DNA from: JAGGAG01 sp964638035
GTDB lineage: Bacteria; Gemmatimonadota; Gemmatimonadetes; Gemmatimonadales; GWC2-71-9
Direction: 5' to 3'
DNA: 64,000 bases
NCBI GenBank assembly: GCA_964638035.1
Contig: CAZWXD010000015.1
Location: forward strand, 14,445-78,444
Part shown: positions 19,501 to 27,062 of the stretch, piece by piece
Numbering within the stretch: position 1 is the stretch's first letter
Layout of the letters: every line of letters starts with the position of its first letter
Notes under the pieces: generated by a model
What the model was told of the DNA's origin: nothing
The model's database searches: none
Seen by the model: the letters and a program-made list of their open reading frames with translations, nothing else
Made by a program: the position numbers and the translations under genes

Positions 19501-19592
19501 AAGGGCTTCCCGGCCTCCATGGACACTGTTCGGTCGGCGTCCGAGGCGTGAAGCGCTGGACTCCCCAGGACACGGAGGTAGGGAGAGGGCAC
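16566..19592 (-). CDS. membrane-tethered SARP/BTAD transcription regulator with AAA-type ATPase
   Basis: About 1008 aa. An N-terminal winged helix (YLRVLGSPAL...KPLALLTYLALGSTEASRDHLVDLLW...RRGRQSLRQALWQLRRRLG pattern) and BTAD helical domain (to ~240) resemble SARP/AfsR activators. A STAND/MalT-like ATPase follows: LVGREAEFAALLAAW, Walker A GEPGLGKTRLL near 281-291, Walker B LLLDDVHWAD near 390. One membrane helix lies at ~697-724 (AVAMVAASLLVVLGLVGY). It is followed by a ~280-aa extracytoplasmic beta-rich domain with DRLGRRVAGNSGALVLL and a CTC motif. The GTG at 19592 is preferred because the longer frame would run through the operator described separately and has no family sequence. It is divergent from the TolB-like lipoprotein, its probable target. 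Confidence 0.88.
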   Translation of the reverse strand: MPSPYLRVLGSPALHASDADRTVSMEAGKPLALLTYLALGSTEASRDHLVDLLWANVPVERGRQSLRQALWQLRRRLGQGAVIQSGDRLRLAEPVASDVADFLEAVTEQRAADAERIYAGPFFQPFATPGALEFEHWANATGSRLQAAYVRLSERAAAEAVDEGNLDRAITIARRLRDATPDLQAGWRLLIDIMRIAGRLPAALLEADALEARLALEKHPMEESTARLLAEVRRMPVTVDSPTGRSAWELTELVGREAEFAALLAAWQAATQRHPQVVEIRGEPGLGKTRLLRELRQRLAGAGVVLVGARPEERDTPYAFATDLASELAGRPGGRAISRQSAASLVALDPRLASIYAVDPDLSNDDEGERRRLLALGDLVEAVADERPVALLLDDVHWADPTSARVIVGALRRVNGPVLVVATARPGGASLGAEADATTCLVLEPLDAGAVTALLTGVGSFESDDVTDLVGGRLHLASAGSPLRALDALREATSLGMLHLSDGTWRAHDLQALFRLWDQMRDPAERLRRCPVPDRAVLLALALWARPASAHELGALTTLDRATLEESCRRLERGGLIAEGQGEWRPYHHTVAELAQAVAPPAEREAMHRRVATGAAPLASDARARRDVVRHLWHGGEVQELRHWVAAWLGNMRTQGDRRPAAILVDELCTPEVPNEERQAIVQGLPWLVRRPVPLRAVAMVAASLLVVLGLVGYRWVSVPVVIAVTTQPLAPSPATPAPVVELRDRLGRRVAGNSGALVLLRGLDGTVVRGDSSARLDNGSAAFNAVSLVTDSGKGASAEILVDGEPMGRLTVPERPEREMHRLRWLALKVNGVAVDPDVDTVRVAPGQVLNLDVAFTYDELCTCAALLTVVRTWERDHSRGWMVLSSAAAPRAGGVVGQSFSVKAAETDGMGYLLFVLGRETAGEFVASQTNWKLGKPRWNDGMDLADVTGADIAAARRDGSLSRRWVGSTSEHEVFQGVESSGVLEKTNWVGAAVMVVQTGTGEVK

Positions 19593-19637
19593 GGCCCAAT
19601 ATGGAACCCCATGCGACCAAAGGGAACGGCGGGGGGC

Positions 19638-19678
19638 TTGACGCCGAATTGACGCCCTGGCTGACGGGCTGCAGACGG
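19638..19678 (+). promoter_or_regulatory. SARP-type operator: four helically phased heptamers
   Basis: Four direct heptamers with a common GACG core: TTGACGC (19638-19644), TTGACGC (19649-19655), CTGACGG (19661-19667) and CAGACGG (19672-19678). Spacers are 4, 5 and 4 bases, an ~11-bp helical repeat. SARP activators bind heptameric direct repeats with 4-bp spacers. The array lies between the divergent SARP-type regulator and the lipoprotein gene, and the last heptamer ends 8 bases before the -10 hexamer. Confidence 0.7.
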
Positions 19679-19686
19679 CCGCCACC

Positions 19687-19692
19687 TACAAT
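19687..19692 (+). promoter_or_regulatory. -10 element of the TolB-like lipoprotein gene
   Basis: TACAAT (five of six to consensus) lies 26 bases upstream of the GTG start at 19719. No recognisable -35 sits at normal spacing; its place is taken by the heptamer array, as in SARP-activated promoters. Confidence 0.55.
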
Positions 19693-19718
19693 GCCGCATC
19701 CTCAAACAGGGAGTCGAT

Positions 19719-21170
19719 GTGCGGAACTATGGCCGGACCCTCATTGCCCTTGCCGCCTCGCTGGTGGCAGCGTGCGCTTCACCTGAACCGCAGGGACCTG
19801 CCGATGAGCCGGGAGGCGGCGAGGCGACAGTGTCGTTCCTTTCCGTGGCTCCAGGCATCGCCACGCTGGCCGTGACGATCACCGGGCCCGGGATTGACGT
19901 TCCACTCGTATTCAACCTGACGATCGATAGCGTGACCAATGTGGCTTCCGGTACGATCTCGGTGCCGGCGGGCAGCAACCGCCGGATCGTGGCCAATGCA
20001 TTCGACTCGGCCGGGGTCAACACCCATCGTGGGGAGACGACGGTCAGCCTGGTGCAAGGAAACAACCCGGCAGTCACCCTGACGCTCATCCCCCTGCTCG
20101 GGGACCTTCCCATCGAGATCCTGGTTGGGAGCGCCGTGCTCGTGCTCACGCCGGAGACAACCACGGCAAACGTCGGCGACACGGTCACGTTCACATTCGC
20201 GGCCACCAGCGGACAGGGGGTCATCACGACCGGTCAGACCTGGGGCATCGGCAACACGGCGGTCGCGCGCTACGTGGGCGGTGGCCGGGTCCTGGCACAG
20301 GTGCCCGGCGTCACCACCGTGACGGTCAACACGCCATTTGGCTCGGTGCAGAGCACGCTCACGGTATTCGGCACCCTGACCGGCACTGTCCTCTACGAGT
20401 TCGACCCGGGCAACAGCCCCCAGATGTACCGGATGCTGCCGAATGGTTCGGGGGCCGAGCGCGTACCCACCGGGCTTGCAAACGATATCCATGCCACCTG
20501 GGGACCTGGCAACGTCATGCTTGCCTTCTCCAGCTGGCCGGGTGCCTTCGACATGTTCGTGATGAATGCAGATGGTTCGGGCCGGATCAACGTTGCGAGC
20601 GCTGGGCCAAACTATACCCCTCACATCTCCCCTGATGGCGCACGCATAGTCTGGGATCGCCAGCTCGGCAGTGGAGATGCGGATCACGAGATCTTCACCA
20701 TGAATGCGGACGGCTCTGGCGTGACCAGGGTGACGAACAACGGGAGCCGCGATTCGTGGCCGCGTTGGTCCCCTGACGGCACCAGGATCTTCTTCGATTC
20801 GAAGCGCGATGGCGACGATGAGATCTACGCAATGGACGCAGACGGCTCGAACCCCGTGCGCCTCACTGACACTCCCGGCAGCAACTTCAGGCCGATCCCC
20901 TCACCAGATGGCACGAAGATCCTCTTCACGTCCACTCGCGACGGGAACGCCGAGGTCTACGTGAGCAACTCCGATGGCAGCAACCCGCGGCGCATTACGA
21001 ATGACGCCGCCGAAGATGTCGCCGCTGGCTGGTCACCCGACGGGACGTACATCCTCTTCAACTCCCTCAGGGCCGGCAACCCCGACATCTATGTGGCCCT
21101 GCTCGCTGGTGGGACGCCTCGTCCCCTCACCTCGAGCCCTGCTTCGGAGGCCGCCAACGACTGGCGCTGA
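19719..21170 (+). CDS. lipoprotein with TolB/PD40 beta-propeller
   Basis: A 483-aa envelope protein. The signal peptide ends in lipobox LVAACASPEP. Residues ~35-240 are beta-sandwich sequence with an Ig-like block (TPETTTANVGDTVTFTFAATSGQ). Residues ~250-480 contain PD40 blades: MNADGSGRINVASAGPNYTPHISPDG, MNADGSGVTRVTNNGSRDSWP, RWSPDGTRIFFDSKRDGDDE, MDADGSNPVRLTDTPG, NSDGSNPRRITNDAAEDVA. Such propellers are typically protein- or ligand-binding surfaces. Start is GTG 19719 with AGGGAG upstream. Divergent from the SARP-type regulator and predicted to be under its control. Confidence 0.88.
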   Translation: MRNYGRTLIALAASLVAACASPEPQGPADEPGGGEATVSFLSVAPGIATLAVTITGPGIDVPLVFNLTIDSVTNVASGTISVPAGSNRRIVANAFDSAGVNTHRGETTVSLVQGNNPAVTLTLIPLLGDLPIEILVGSAVLVLTPETTTANVGDTVTFTFAATSGQGVITTGQTWGIGNTAVARYVGGGRVLAQVPGVTTVTVNTPFGSVQSTLTVFGTLTGTVLYEFDPGNSPQMYRMLPNGSGAERVPTGLANDIHATWGPGNVMLAFSSWPGAFDMFVMNADGSGRINVASAGPNYTPHISPDGARIVWDRQLGSGDADHEIFTMNADGSGVTRVTNNGSRDSWPRWSPDGTRIFFDSKRDGDDEIYAMDADGSNPVRLTDTPGSNFRPIPSPDGTKILFTSTRDGNAEVYVSNSDGSNPRRITNDAAEDVAAGWSPDGTYILFNSLRAGNPDIYVALLAGGTPRPLTSSPASEAANDWR

Positions 21171-21579
21171 GCTGGCGCATGCGGGAGATGTGCATGGACA
21201 CGTCCGGCCCACTCGGGCCGGGCGCGTCCCTGCCAATTACTGCATCGAGCGGGAGGAGTGAGCGGTCGAGGCGGGACACGTAGTGACTCGCGCCTGAAGC
21301 GCTCCGGCGCGATGCCCATCCAGCCTCGCTTCACCTGAAGGATCTTCAAGCCTGCCACCGCCAGCAGGCTCCTGCCCGCCTGGGATGCGCACCCGTGGTG
21401 CGCCGGGATCCGCCTGGCGGCCGGGACGGGGACACCACCCAGCGAGACACCCTGCAGGTTGGACGAGACGGGTGACTGTCACCAGGTGGCTGCCCAGCGA
21501 CCGCCACCTGGCATAGACGCCCTTTGCACCGCGCCAACGTACACGATAGCCTTGAGCCCATCCACTCCACGGGGCGCAC
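21171..21579 (+). other. intergenic region with a perfect inverted repeat
   Basis: 409 bases without a supportable gene between the propeller lipoprotein and the LOG-family gene. Its one clear element is a 9-bp inverted repeat, CCAGGTGGC at 21482-21490 and GCCACCTGG at 21503-21511, with a 12-base loop. It lies about 70 bases before the next start and may be a transcript hairpin or an operator. No T-run follows. Confidence 0.45.
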
Positions 21580-22302
21580 ATGGCGGGTCATGAAGCGGCA
21601 AACGGGAGCATCATGTTGAGCGACGAGCACGCCGTCAACGAGGTCGTGAACCAGGCCGTGCTCGGGCTCTGGGACGTCGTCAACAGCCTCACCCGCCTCC
21701 GCCCCGCCCGGCGCGAGCGGTACCGGGTCACCATCTTCGGCTCCGCCCGCACCCGGCCCGGTACCCTGGGCTACGAGGAGACGAAGTGGGTCGCCAGGGA
21801 ACTCGCCACGCTGGGCTGCGACATCGTGACCGGCGGCGGGCCGGGATTGATGCAGGCCGCCAATGAAGGCGCCGCGGAGGCAGGAGAGCGGGGACGCTCC
21901 ATCGGCATCCGGGTGACGCTTCCCTTCGAGCAGAATGCCAACGAGTTCGTGAGCCAGGCCTTCGAGCATCGCACCTTCTTCACCCGGCTGCACCAGTTCG
22001 TGCTGGTATCCGATGCGTTCATCGTGGCACCGGGCGGCATCGGCACCGTGCTCGAACTCATGATGATCTGGCAGCTCCTGCAGGTCCGGCACGTGGACCG
22101 CGTGCCCCTCGTCCTGGTGGGCACGATGTGGCCGCCGCTGGTGGAATGGGCCCGGAAGGAAATGCTGGCCACCGACCCGCCGCTCGCGAACGCCCTGGAC
22201 ATGGACATCCCGCGCTGCGCCTGCGACCCCGCCGGTGCCATCGCGATCATCCGCGAGCACCATGCGCAATGGCTGCTCGAGCACCCCGAGGCCGCGCGCT
22301 GA
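21580..22302 (+). CDS. LOG-family (lysine-decarboxylase-like) protein
   Basis: A 240-aa cytoplasmic Rossmann-like protein with both LOG signatures: TGGGPGLMQAANEGAAEAG and PGGIGTVLELMM. The family includes cytokinin riboside 5'-monophosphate phosphoribohydrolases and related nucleotide hydrolases. The extended N-terminus and RSIGIRVTLPFEQNANEFV segment suggest the PpnN/long-LOG group rather than plant-type enzymes. The frame has Met at residues 1 and 12, and either could start. It is monocistronic, ending 65 bases before a convergent lipoprotein gene with a GC-rich hairpin between. Confidence 0.87.
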   Translation: MAGHEAANGSIMLSDEHAVNEVVNQAVLGLWDVVNSLTRLRPARRERYRVTIFGSARTRPGTLGYEETKWVARELATLGCDIVTGGGPGLMQAANEGAAEAGERGRSIGIRVTLPFEQNANEFVSQAFEHRTFFTRLHQFVLVSDAFIVAPGGIGTVLELMMIWQLLQVRHVDRVPLVLVGTMWPPLVEWARKEMLATDPPLANALDMDIPRCACDPAGAIAIIREHHAQWLLEHPEAAR

Positions 22303-22323
22303 CTGCACGGTTCCTGCCGCCCC

Positions 22324-22349
22324 CCCCGGGGCCGGACCTGGCCCGGGGG
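22324..22349. terminator. GC-rich hairpin between convergent genes
   Basis: CCCCGGGGCC (22324-22333) can pair with GGCCCGGGGG (22340-22349) across a 6-base loop with one bulge. It fills the gap between the convergent LOG and beta-helix genes. There is no T-run, so intrinsic termination is only a possibility. Confidence 0.35.
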
Positions 22350-22367
22350 TGGGGTGCAGGATCCCTC

Positions 22368-23798
22368 CTACAGCACCTTCGCAGGACATCCCACCGCATC
22401 GTACGCCTGCACGATGCCGTTGGGGACCTGGTTGCCGTCCACCACCAGCGTGTTGCCGAGGTCGGCCGGGTTCCCGTACCACGCCTCGCTCCAGTCGAGG
22501 TTCCGGAGCAGGCGCAGGGTGAAGGTGGAGTTGAGCAGGTACGGCTGCCTCGACAGGCCCAGCGTCGTGGTGTGCCGGGAAAACGACACCAGCAGCTTGG
22601 CCTGGCAACTCTCGATAAGCTGGTTCCCGCCCAGCGTGACCGACACATCGCTCCGCAGGTTGGTGTTGGGCGCCGGGAAGGCGGCGTGCACGATCATGCC
22701 GAAGCGGTTGTTGGCCAGCAGGTTTCCCTGGATCACCGCATGCACCGTGTTGTGCACGTTCGGGGCGCCGACCCCGAGCGCATCGACCCGGATGCCCGTG
22801 CCCACCGGGAGCCGCAGGTGGTCACGAACCTCGTTGTTCCGCACGTCGGCCCACGTCGCCGCGGTGGGAAGCGGCACCAGCGGTTCAACCCCCTCGGGCA
22901 CCGGCAGGTTCACCATGCCGGCCACCAGGATCCCCGGGATACCGCCCTCCTTGAGGTGGTTCCCGAAGGCGCTGAAGTGCCCGGGACCGGCCAGGCACAT
23001 GTCGCAGGTGCCCGCCCCACCGCCCAGTGCGTTCTGGATTACGAACGCACTTCCCGACCGGACATCGATCGACTCCGTGAACCCAGCGCCGAATCGGTTC
23101 CGCCGCACCACGAGTCCCGTGGCGCGGACGGAAAGGATGCCCTGTCCCCCGGCGCTGACGGCAGGATCGTGGCCCGACTGGAAGTCGAAGCCCTCCACCA
23201 CGAAGCCGTTCCCCGCCGAGCCACCGGGGTGCGCATTCACGGCGATGATGGGGATCGTCACGCCGTTCAGGATGGGCATCAAGCTGACAGGCGCCAGCGT
23301 GGACGTCCCGGTACCGACCACATCACCGGTGGCGCGCCCCCAGGCACCGAGCTGCACCTTGAGTGCACCGCGGAGGGTGATGTCCGGGACGTCCACCACG
23401 AGCGGGAAGTGCTCCACCAGGCCGGCCGCCGGCTCCGTGGCACTCCCCTGGTATACGCCAGGCGCCACGTTGATGGTGATGCGGCAGGCCGCGTCGGTCA
23501 GCTCTCCACGCGCGATCCGCCCTGCCCGGGCCGCCTCGAGGGCAGCACCGATGGTCGTGAACGTCCGGCCATCACCCGGGGTTGCATCCGCGGACACGGT
23601 GAGGACGGTGGGATAGCGATCGGCAGCCTTGCGGCAGGTGCTGCGCCCGCCCCAGCGATGCAGGTCCACCGTGGCATCGGCTTCATCGGCCGGGCCGGCA
23701 GTGGCGGCGTTCGGGTCGCTGGAGCAGGACGGGAGGACAGCGGCGGCCACCAACAGGGTGGCCAGCCTGAGTGCGATGGCGCTGGATGGACTGGGCAT
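22368..23798 (-). CDS. lipoprotein with right-handed parallel beta-helix
   Basis: A 476-aa envelope lipoprotein (lipobox AVLPSCSSD). An N-terminal segment GDGRTFTTIGAALEAARAG...ITINVAPGVYQG is the standard opening of pectate-lyase-like/DUF1565 beta-helices. It is followed by coils with stacked Asn and hydrophobic residues (GNGFVVEGFDF, VVRRNRFGAGF, FGNHLKEGGIPGILV, VIQGNLLANNRFGMIVHAA). Two Cys pairs (TCDMC) could form a disulfide. No catalytic residues of lyases could be identified. The ATG at 23798 has GGAGAGG upstream; an earlier in-frame start would run into the divergent promoter region. Confidence 0.8.
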   Translation of the reverse strand: MPSPSSAIALRLATLLVAAAVLPSCSSDPNAATAGPADEADATVDLHRWGGRSTCRKAADRYPTVLTVSADATPGDGRTFTTIGAALEAARAGRIARGELTDAACRITINVAPGVYQGSATEPAAGLVEHFPLVVDVPDITLRGALKVQLGAWGRATGDVVGTGTSTLAPVSLMPILNGVTIPIIAVNAHPGGSAGNGFVVEGFDFQSGHDPAVSAGGQGILSVRATGLVVRRNRFGAGFTESIDVRSGSAFVIQNALGGGAGTCDMCLAGPGHFSAFGNHLKEGGIPGILVAGMVNLPVPEGVEPLVPLPTAATWADVRNNEVRDHLRLPVGTGIRVDALGVGAPNVHNTVHAVIQGNLLANNRFGMIVHAAFPAPNTNLRSDVSVTLGGNQLIESCQAKLLVSFSRHTTTLGLSRQPYLLNSTFTLRLLRNLDWSEAWYGNPADLGNTLVVDGNQVPNGIVQAYDAVGCPAKVL

Positions 23799-23911
23799 CT
23801 GGACCTCTCCGGGTGTGAGTGAACGAACTCGGCGCTCCACTCTGGCCCGCGGCCGTCCCGGCTCCGTCCCCGCATCATCACCGGCTCACCTCCCGCCAGC
23901 ACCCCCCTGCG

Positions 23912-23940
23912 TTCCCGCGAGCCCGTACCGGCGTTAGAAT
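23912..23940 (+). promoter_or_regulatory. candidate promoter of the DPP IV gene
   Basis: TTCCCG (23912-23917), 17 bases, then TAGAAT (23935-23940), 49 bases before the ATG. The -10 matches five of six positions and the -35 is weak. The 10-mer CGTTAGAATC spanning the -10 recurs upstream of the other S9 peptidase (58883-58892). Confidence 0.45.
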
Positions 23941-23989
23941 CCCCGCGTTCCCAGGCCCGGCCACCGCCACCCCATCCCCCAAGCGGCCC

Positions 23990-26323
23990 ATGCGCTTTCA
24001 TACTGCAACGTTCGTCGCCACCCTCGCCCTCCCCGGCCTGCTGCATGCCCAGGGCGGCGCCAAGCCCTACCAGTTCACCATCGAGGACTACGCCCGCGCT
24101 GAGCGGATGCTGGCACCGACGATCATGCCGATGGTGAGCGGAACCGCCTCGCAGGTGACCTGGCTGGACGATGGCCGGTTCTGGTATCGCGCCACCACGC
24201 CCACGGGCCTCACTTACATGGTGGTTGACCCGGTGAAGAAGACGCGGGTACCGGCCTTTGACCATGCGGCACTCGCTGCCGCGCTCGGCAAGGCCACCGG
24301 CAAGCCGATGAAGGCGGAGCGCCTGGCGCTGCCGCAGTTCTCGATTGGCGCCCGGGACTCGATCTCGGTGGTGGTGGATGGCAAGCGCTGGACCTGCGAC
24401 CGGGCGGGTACGGCCTGCGCCGAGCGGGGAAAGGTGCCCGCGCCACCGGCAAACTCGAGTACGTCGCCCGACGGGAAGTCCGCCGCGTTCATCCGGGATC
24501 ACAACCTGTGGGCTACTGACCTCGCCACCGGCACGGAGACGCAGCTCACGACCGACGGCATCGCGGACTTCGGCTATGCCACCAACAACGCGGGGTGGGT
24601 GCACAACGACCGGCCGGTGCTCACCTGGTCACCCGACAGCCGCCGGGTCGCGACCTTCCAGCATGATGGGCGCGGCGTGGGTGACATGGTGCTCGCCTCC
24701 ACCACCCCGGGCGCGCCGCGGCTGGAGCAGTGGAAGTACCCGCTCCCCGGGGACAGCGTGATCTTCCGGATCGAGCGCGTGATCATTGACCGGACCGGCC
24801 CCACGCCGCGGGTGGTGCGGCTTCGCATGCCGCCCGATGCGCACCGCTCCACCGTGAGCGACCATGTCGCCTGCGGTGGCAACACCGTGTGCGACCTGCA
24901 GTGGTATCCCGATGGGTCGCACGTGGCGTTCATCTCCAGCTCGCGCGACCACAAGCACGCGTGGCTCCGCATCGCCGACGCGACCACCGGCGAGGTGCGC
25001 GAGCTGCTCCACGAGACCAGCGCCACGCAGATTGGCGATGCCTCCTTCCCGGATGACATCTGGCGGGTCCTGCCCGCCTCGAACGAGCTGATCTGGTGGT
25101 CCCAGCGGGACAACTGGACCCACCTGTACCTCTACGACCTCACGACCGGCGTGCTCAGGAACCGGATCACCACCGGGGAGGGCAACGTGACCGGGTTGGT
25201 GCGGGTGGATGAGAAGGCCCGCGAGATCTGGTTCACCATGAACGGCCACGAGGCGGGCCGCGATCCGTACCTCCAGCACCTCTACCGCATCGGGTTTGAT
25301 GGCAAGGGCCTCAGGTTGCTGACCCCCGAGGTCGCCAACCACTCGGTGACGGTCTCGCCCAACGGCAGGTTCTTCGTGGACACCTGGTCCACGACCGACA
25401 CGCCACCCACCAGCGCCCTGCGCGACCGGGATGGCAGGATCATCATGCCGCTGGAGAAGGCCGACGTGTCGCGCCTCCTGGCCTCCGGCTGGCGCATGCC
25501 CATTCCGGTGACGGTGAAGGCCCGTGACGGCAAGACCGACCTCTACGGCCTGATGTACGTGCCCTCGACCCTCGACTCGACCCGCAAGTACCCCATCGTG
25601 AACCACATCTACCCGGGCCCGCAGTCGGGGAGCGTGGGGCCACGCTCGTTCTTCCCGGCGCGGGGCGACAACCAGGCCCTGGCTGAGCTGGGCTTCGTGG
25701 TGGTGGAACTGGACGGGATGGGCACGCCGGGACGCTCGAAGGCGTTCCACGACTACTACTACGGGCGGATGGGCGACAACACGATTCCCGACCAGGTGGC
25801 CGGGATGAAGGAGCTGGCGACCCGCTACCGCTTCATTGACATCGACAAGGCCGGCATCTGGGGACACTCGGGCGGCGGCTTCGCCACCGCCTCGGCGATG
25901 TTCGACTATCCCGACTTCTTCAAGGTGGGCATCGCCGAGAGCGGGAACCACGACAACCGGGTCTACGAGGACGACTGGGGCGAGCGGTACCAGGGGCTGA
26001 TGGTGACGGCAGCCGACAGTGCCGGCTATGAAGCCGCGGCCAACCAGTCGCGCGCAGCCAACCTCAAGGGCAAGCTTTTCCTCATCCACGGGATGATGGA
26101 TGACAACGTGCCGCCCTACAACACCCAGCTGGTGGTGAACGCCCTGATGCGGGCCGGGAAGGACTTCGACCAGGTCATGCTGCCCGATGCTCGGCACGGC
26201 TTCGGGAAGGATTCACCCTACATCATGCGCCGGCGGTGGGACTACTTCGTGGCGAACCTGCAGGGGAACATCCCCCCGAAGGAGTACCAGATCGGGAAGC
26301 CCCGGACCCCGGCGACGCCATGA
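23990..26323 (+). CDS. secreted dipeptidyl-peptidase IV-like serine peptidase (S9B)
   Basis: A 777-aa exported peptidase that would remove X-Pro or X-Ala dipeptides from peptide N-termini. Signal peptide MRFHTATFVATLALPGLLHAQ. Residues ~60-520 form the DPPIV propeller (WLDDGRFWYRATTPTGLTYMV, DLQWYPDGSHVAFISSSRDHK). The C-terminal alpha/beta hydrolase has the nucleophile in WGHSGGGFATAS (Ser ~627), the acid in MMDDNVPP (~704) and the His in DARHGFG (~735). The substrate N-terminus would be held by a propeller Glu pair that I could not pinpoint. ATG 23990 was chosen because the signal peptide starts there. Confidence 0.93.
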   Translation: MRFHTATFVATLALPGLLHAQGGAKPYQFTIEDYARAERMLAPTIMPMVSGTASQVTWLDDGRFWYRATTPTGLTYMVVDPVKKTRVPAFDHAALAAALGKATGKPMKAERLALPQFSIGARDSISVVVDGKRWTCDRAGTACAERGKVPAPPANSSTSPDGKSAAFIRDHNLWATDLATGTETQLTTDGIADFGYATNNAGWVHNDRPVLTWSPDSRRVATFQHDGRGVGDMVLASTTPGAPRLEQWKYPLPGDSVIFRIERVIIDRTGPTPRVVRLRMPPDAHRSTVSDHVACGGNTVCDLQWYPDGSHVAFISSSRDHKHAWLRIADATTGEVRELLHETSATQIGDASFPDDIWRVLPASNELIWWSQRDNWTHLYLYDLTTGVLRNRITTGEGNVTGLVRVDEKAREIWFTMNGHEAGRDPYLQHLYRIGFDGKGLRLLTPEVANHSVTVSPNGRFFVDTWSTTDTPPTSALRDRDGRIIMPLEKADVSRLLASGWRMPIPVTVKARDGKTDLYGLMYVPSTLDSTRKYPIVNHIYPGPQSGSVGPRSFFPARGDNQALAELGFVVVELDGMGTPGRSKAFHDYYYGRMGDNTIPDQVAGMKELATRYRFIDIDKAGIWGHSGGGFATASAMFDYPDFFKVGIAESGNHDNRVYEDDWGERYQGLMVTAADSAGYEAAANQSRAANLKGKLFLIHGMMDDNVPPYNTQLVVNALMRAGKDFDQVMLPDARHGFGKDSPYIMRRRWDYFVANLQGNIPPKEYQIGKPRTPATP

Positions 26324-26332
26324 CGCTGCCGC

Positions 26333-26354
26333 CGCGGGGTCGCGGTACCCCGCG
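26333..26354. terminator. hairpin between DPP IV and the small membrane protein
   Basis: CGCGGGGT (26333-26340) and ACCCCGCG (26347-26354) form a perfect 8-bp stem with a 6-base loop in the 33-base convergent gap. No T-run. Position supports a bidirectional transcription stop. Confidence 0.45.
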
Positions 26355-26356
26355 CC

Positions 26357-26563
26357 TCAGCGCGGTGGGGGCGTTCCCGTGCTCCCGGTCCCGGCCTCGG
26401 TGGTGCTGGGAGCGGGCGCTGGAACCTGCCGGCCGCTGGTGCGTATGATGGCCCAGACGAGGGGAATGAGCACGAGCGGCACCAGGAGCCAGGGAAGGAT
26501 CTTCACGGCGCTCCGTGGCTCACGCTTGGGCTCCGGGGTGCCCCCGGCAGCAGGACCGCCCAT
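26357..26563 (-). CDS. small single-pass membrane protein
   Basis: A 68-aa protein: a hydrophilic, Lys/Arg-rich N-terminus (MGGPAAGGTPEPKREPRSA), one membrane helix (KILPWLLVPLVLIPLVWAII) and a Pro/Thr/Gly-rich tail facing the other side. GGAG lies seven bases before the ATG at 26563, and codon use is normal for the window. The frame stays open far upstream, but only this segment has protein-like character. Function unknown. Divergent from the DoxX-like gene. Confidence 0.55.
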   Translation of the reverse strand: MGGPAAGGTPEPKREPRSAVKILPWLLVPLVLIPLVWAIIRTSGRQVPAPAPSTTEAGTGSTGTPPPR

Positions 26564-26626
26564 GGCAGGACTCCAGGAAGGATTGTCCGGAAGATGCGCG
26601 TGCGTCCCGTCGGGGGCCAGCGGGCC

Positions 26627-27025
26627 ATGACCCTGCCCCTCTCCATCCTGCGCGTCGCCGTGGCGACGCTGCTCTTCATCCACGGCGCGAGCCGGGTAGT
26701 CACGGGTGGGGTGGCGCCGTTCGGCGAGTGGCTCGATGGCCAGGGCCTCCCCGCCGGGCTGGTGCTGGCCTGGACCATCACCCTGCTGGAACTCCTCACC
26801 ACGCCCCTCCTGGCCGCCGGTCGCCTCGTGGTGCCAGTTGCGGCCTGGTTCGTGGTCCAGCTTGGCATCGGCATCGCCATGATCCATGGGCGGGAGGGCT
26901 GGTTCGTGGTGGGTGGCGGGCGGAACGGTGCGGAGTACAGCGTCCTGCTCATCACCTGCCTCGTGGTACTGGGCCTGGCCGAGCGCCAGCGCGATGCCGG
27001 GCACGCGGAGCCGCCCACGCGCTAG
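26627..27025 (+). CDS. DoxX-like four-helix membrane protein
   Basis: About 132 aa with four hydrophobic segments in the DoxX pattern: SILRVAVATLLFIHGASRVVTGGVAPFGEWL, LPAGLVLAWTITLLELLTTPLL, GRLVVPVAAWFVVQLGIGIAMIHG and EYSVLLITCLVVLGLA. The motif R-x-x-x-x-x-L-x-x-H-G and the intermembrane E in LLELL are typical. DoxX proteins are linked to quinone-dependent or redox functions, but this one has no diagnostic partner. An in-frame ATG at 26594 is an alternative start. It is the first of a run of short genes on the plus strand. Confidence 0.75.
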   Translation: MTLPLSILRVAVATLLFIHGASRVVTGGVAPFGEWLDGQGLPAGLVLAWTITLLELLTTPLLAAGRLVVPVAAWFVVQLGIGIAMIHGREGWFVVGGGRNGAEYSVLLITCLVVLGLAERQRDAGHAEPPTR

Positions 27026-27062
27026 ATTTCCGCCGGACTTCACCCCCCACACGGAGCCAGGC

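Noticed and set aside
19593..19685. N-terminal extension of the SARP-type regulator
   Set aside because: It would run through the heptamer operator, and its sequence (SPSARASIRRQAPRRSLW) has no family character. The winged helix starts after the GTG at 19592.
21237..21581. Minus-strand open frame before the LOG gene
   Set aside because: No ribosome-binding site, Arg/Gly-rich composition and no hydrophobic or conserved pattern; it overlaps the LOG promoter region and an inverted repeat.
23819..23989. N-terminal extension of the DPP IV protein to 23819
   Set aside because: It would place ~57 Pro/Arg-rich residues before a clear signal peptide and would span the divergent promoter region.
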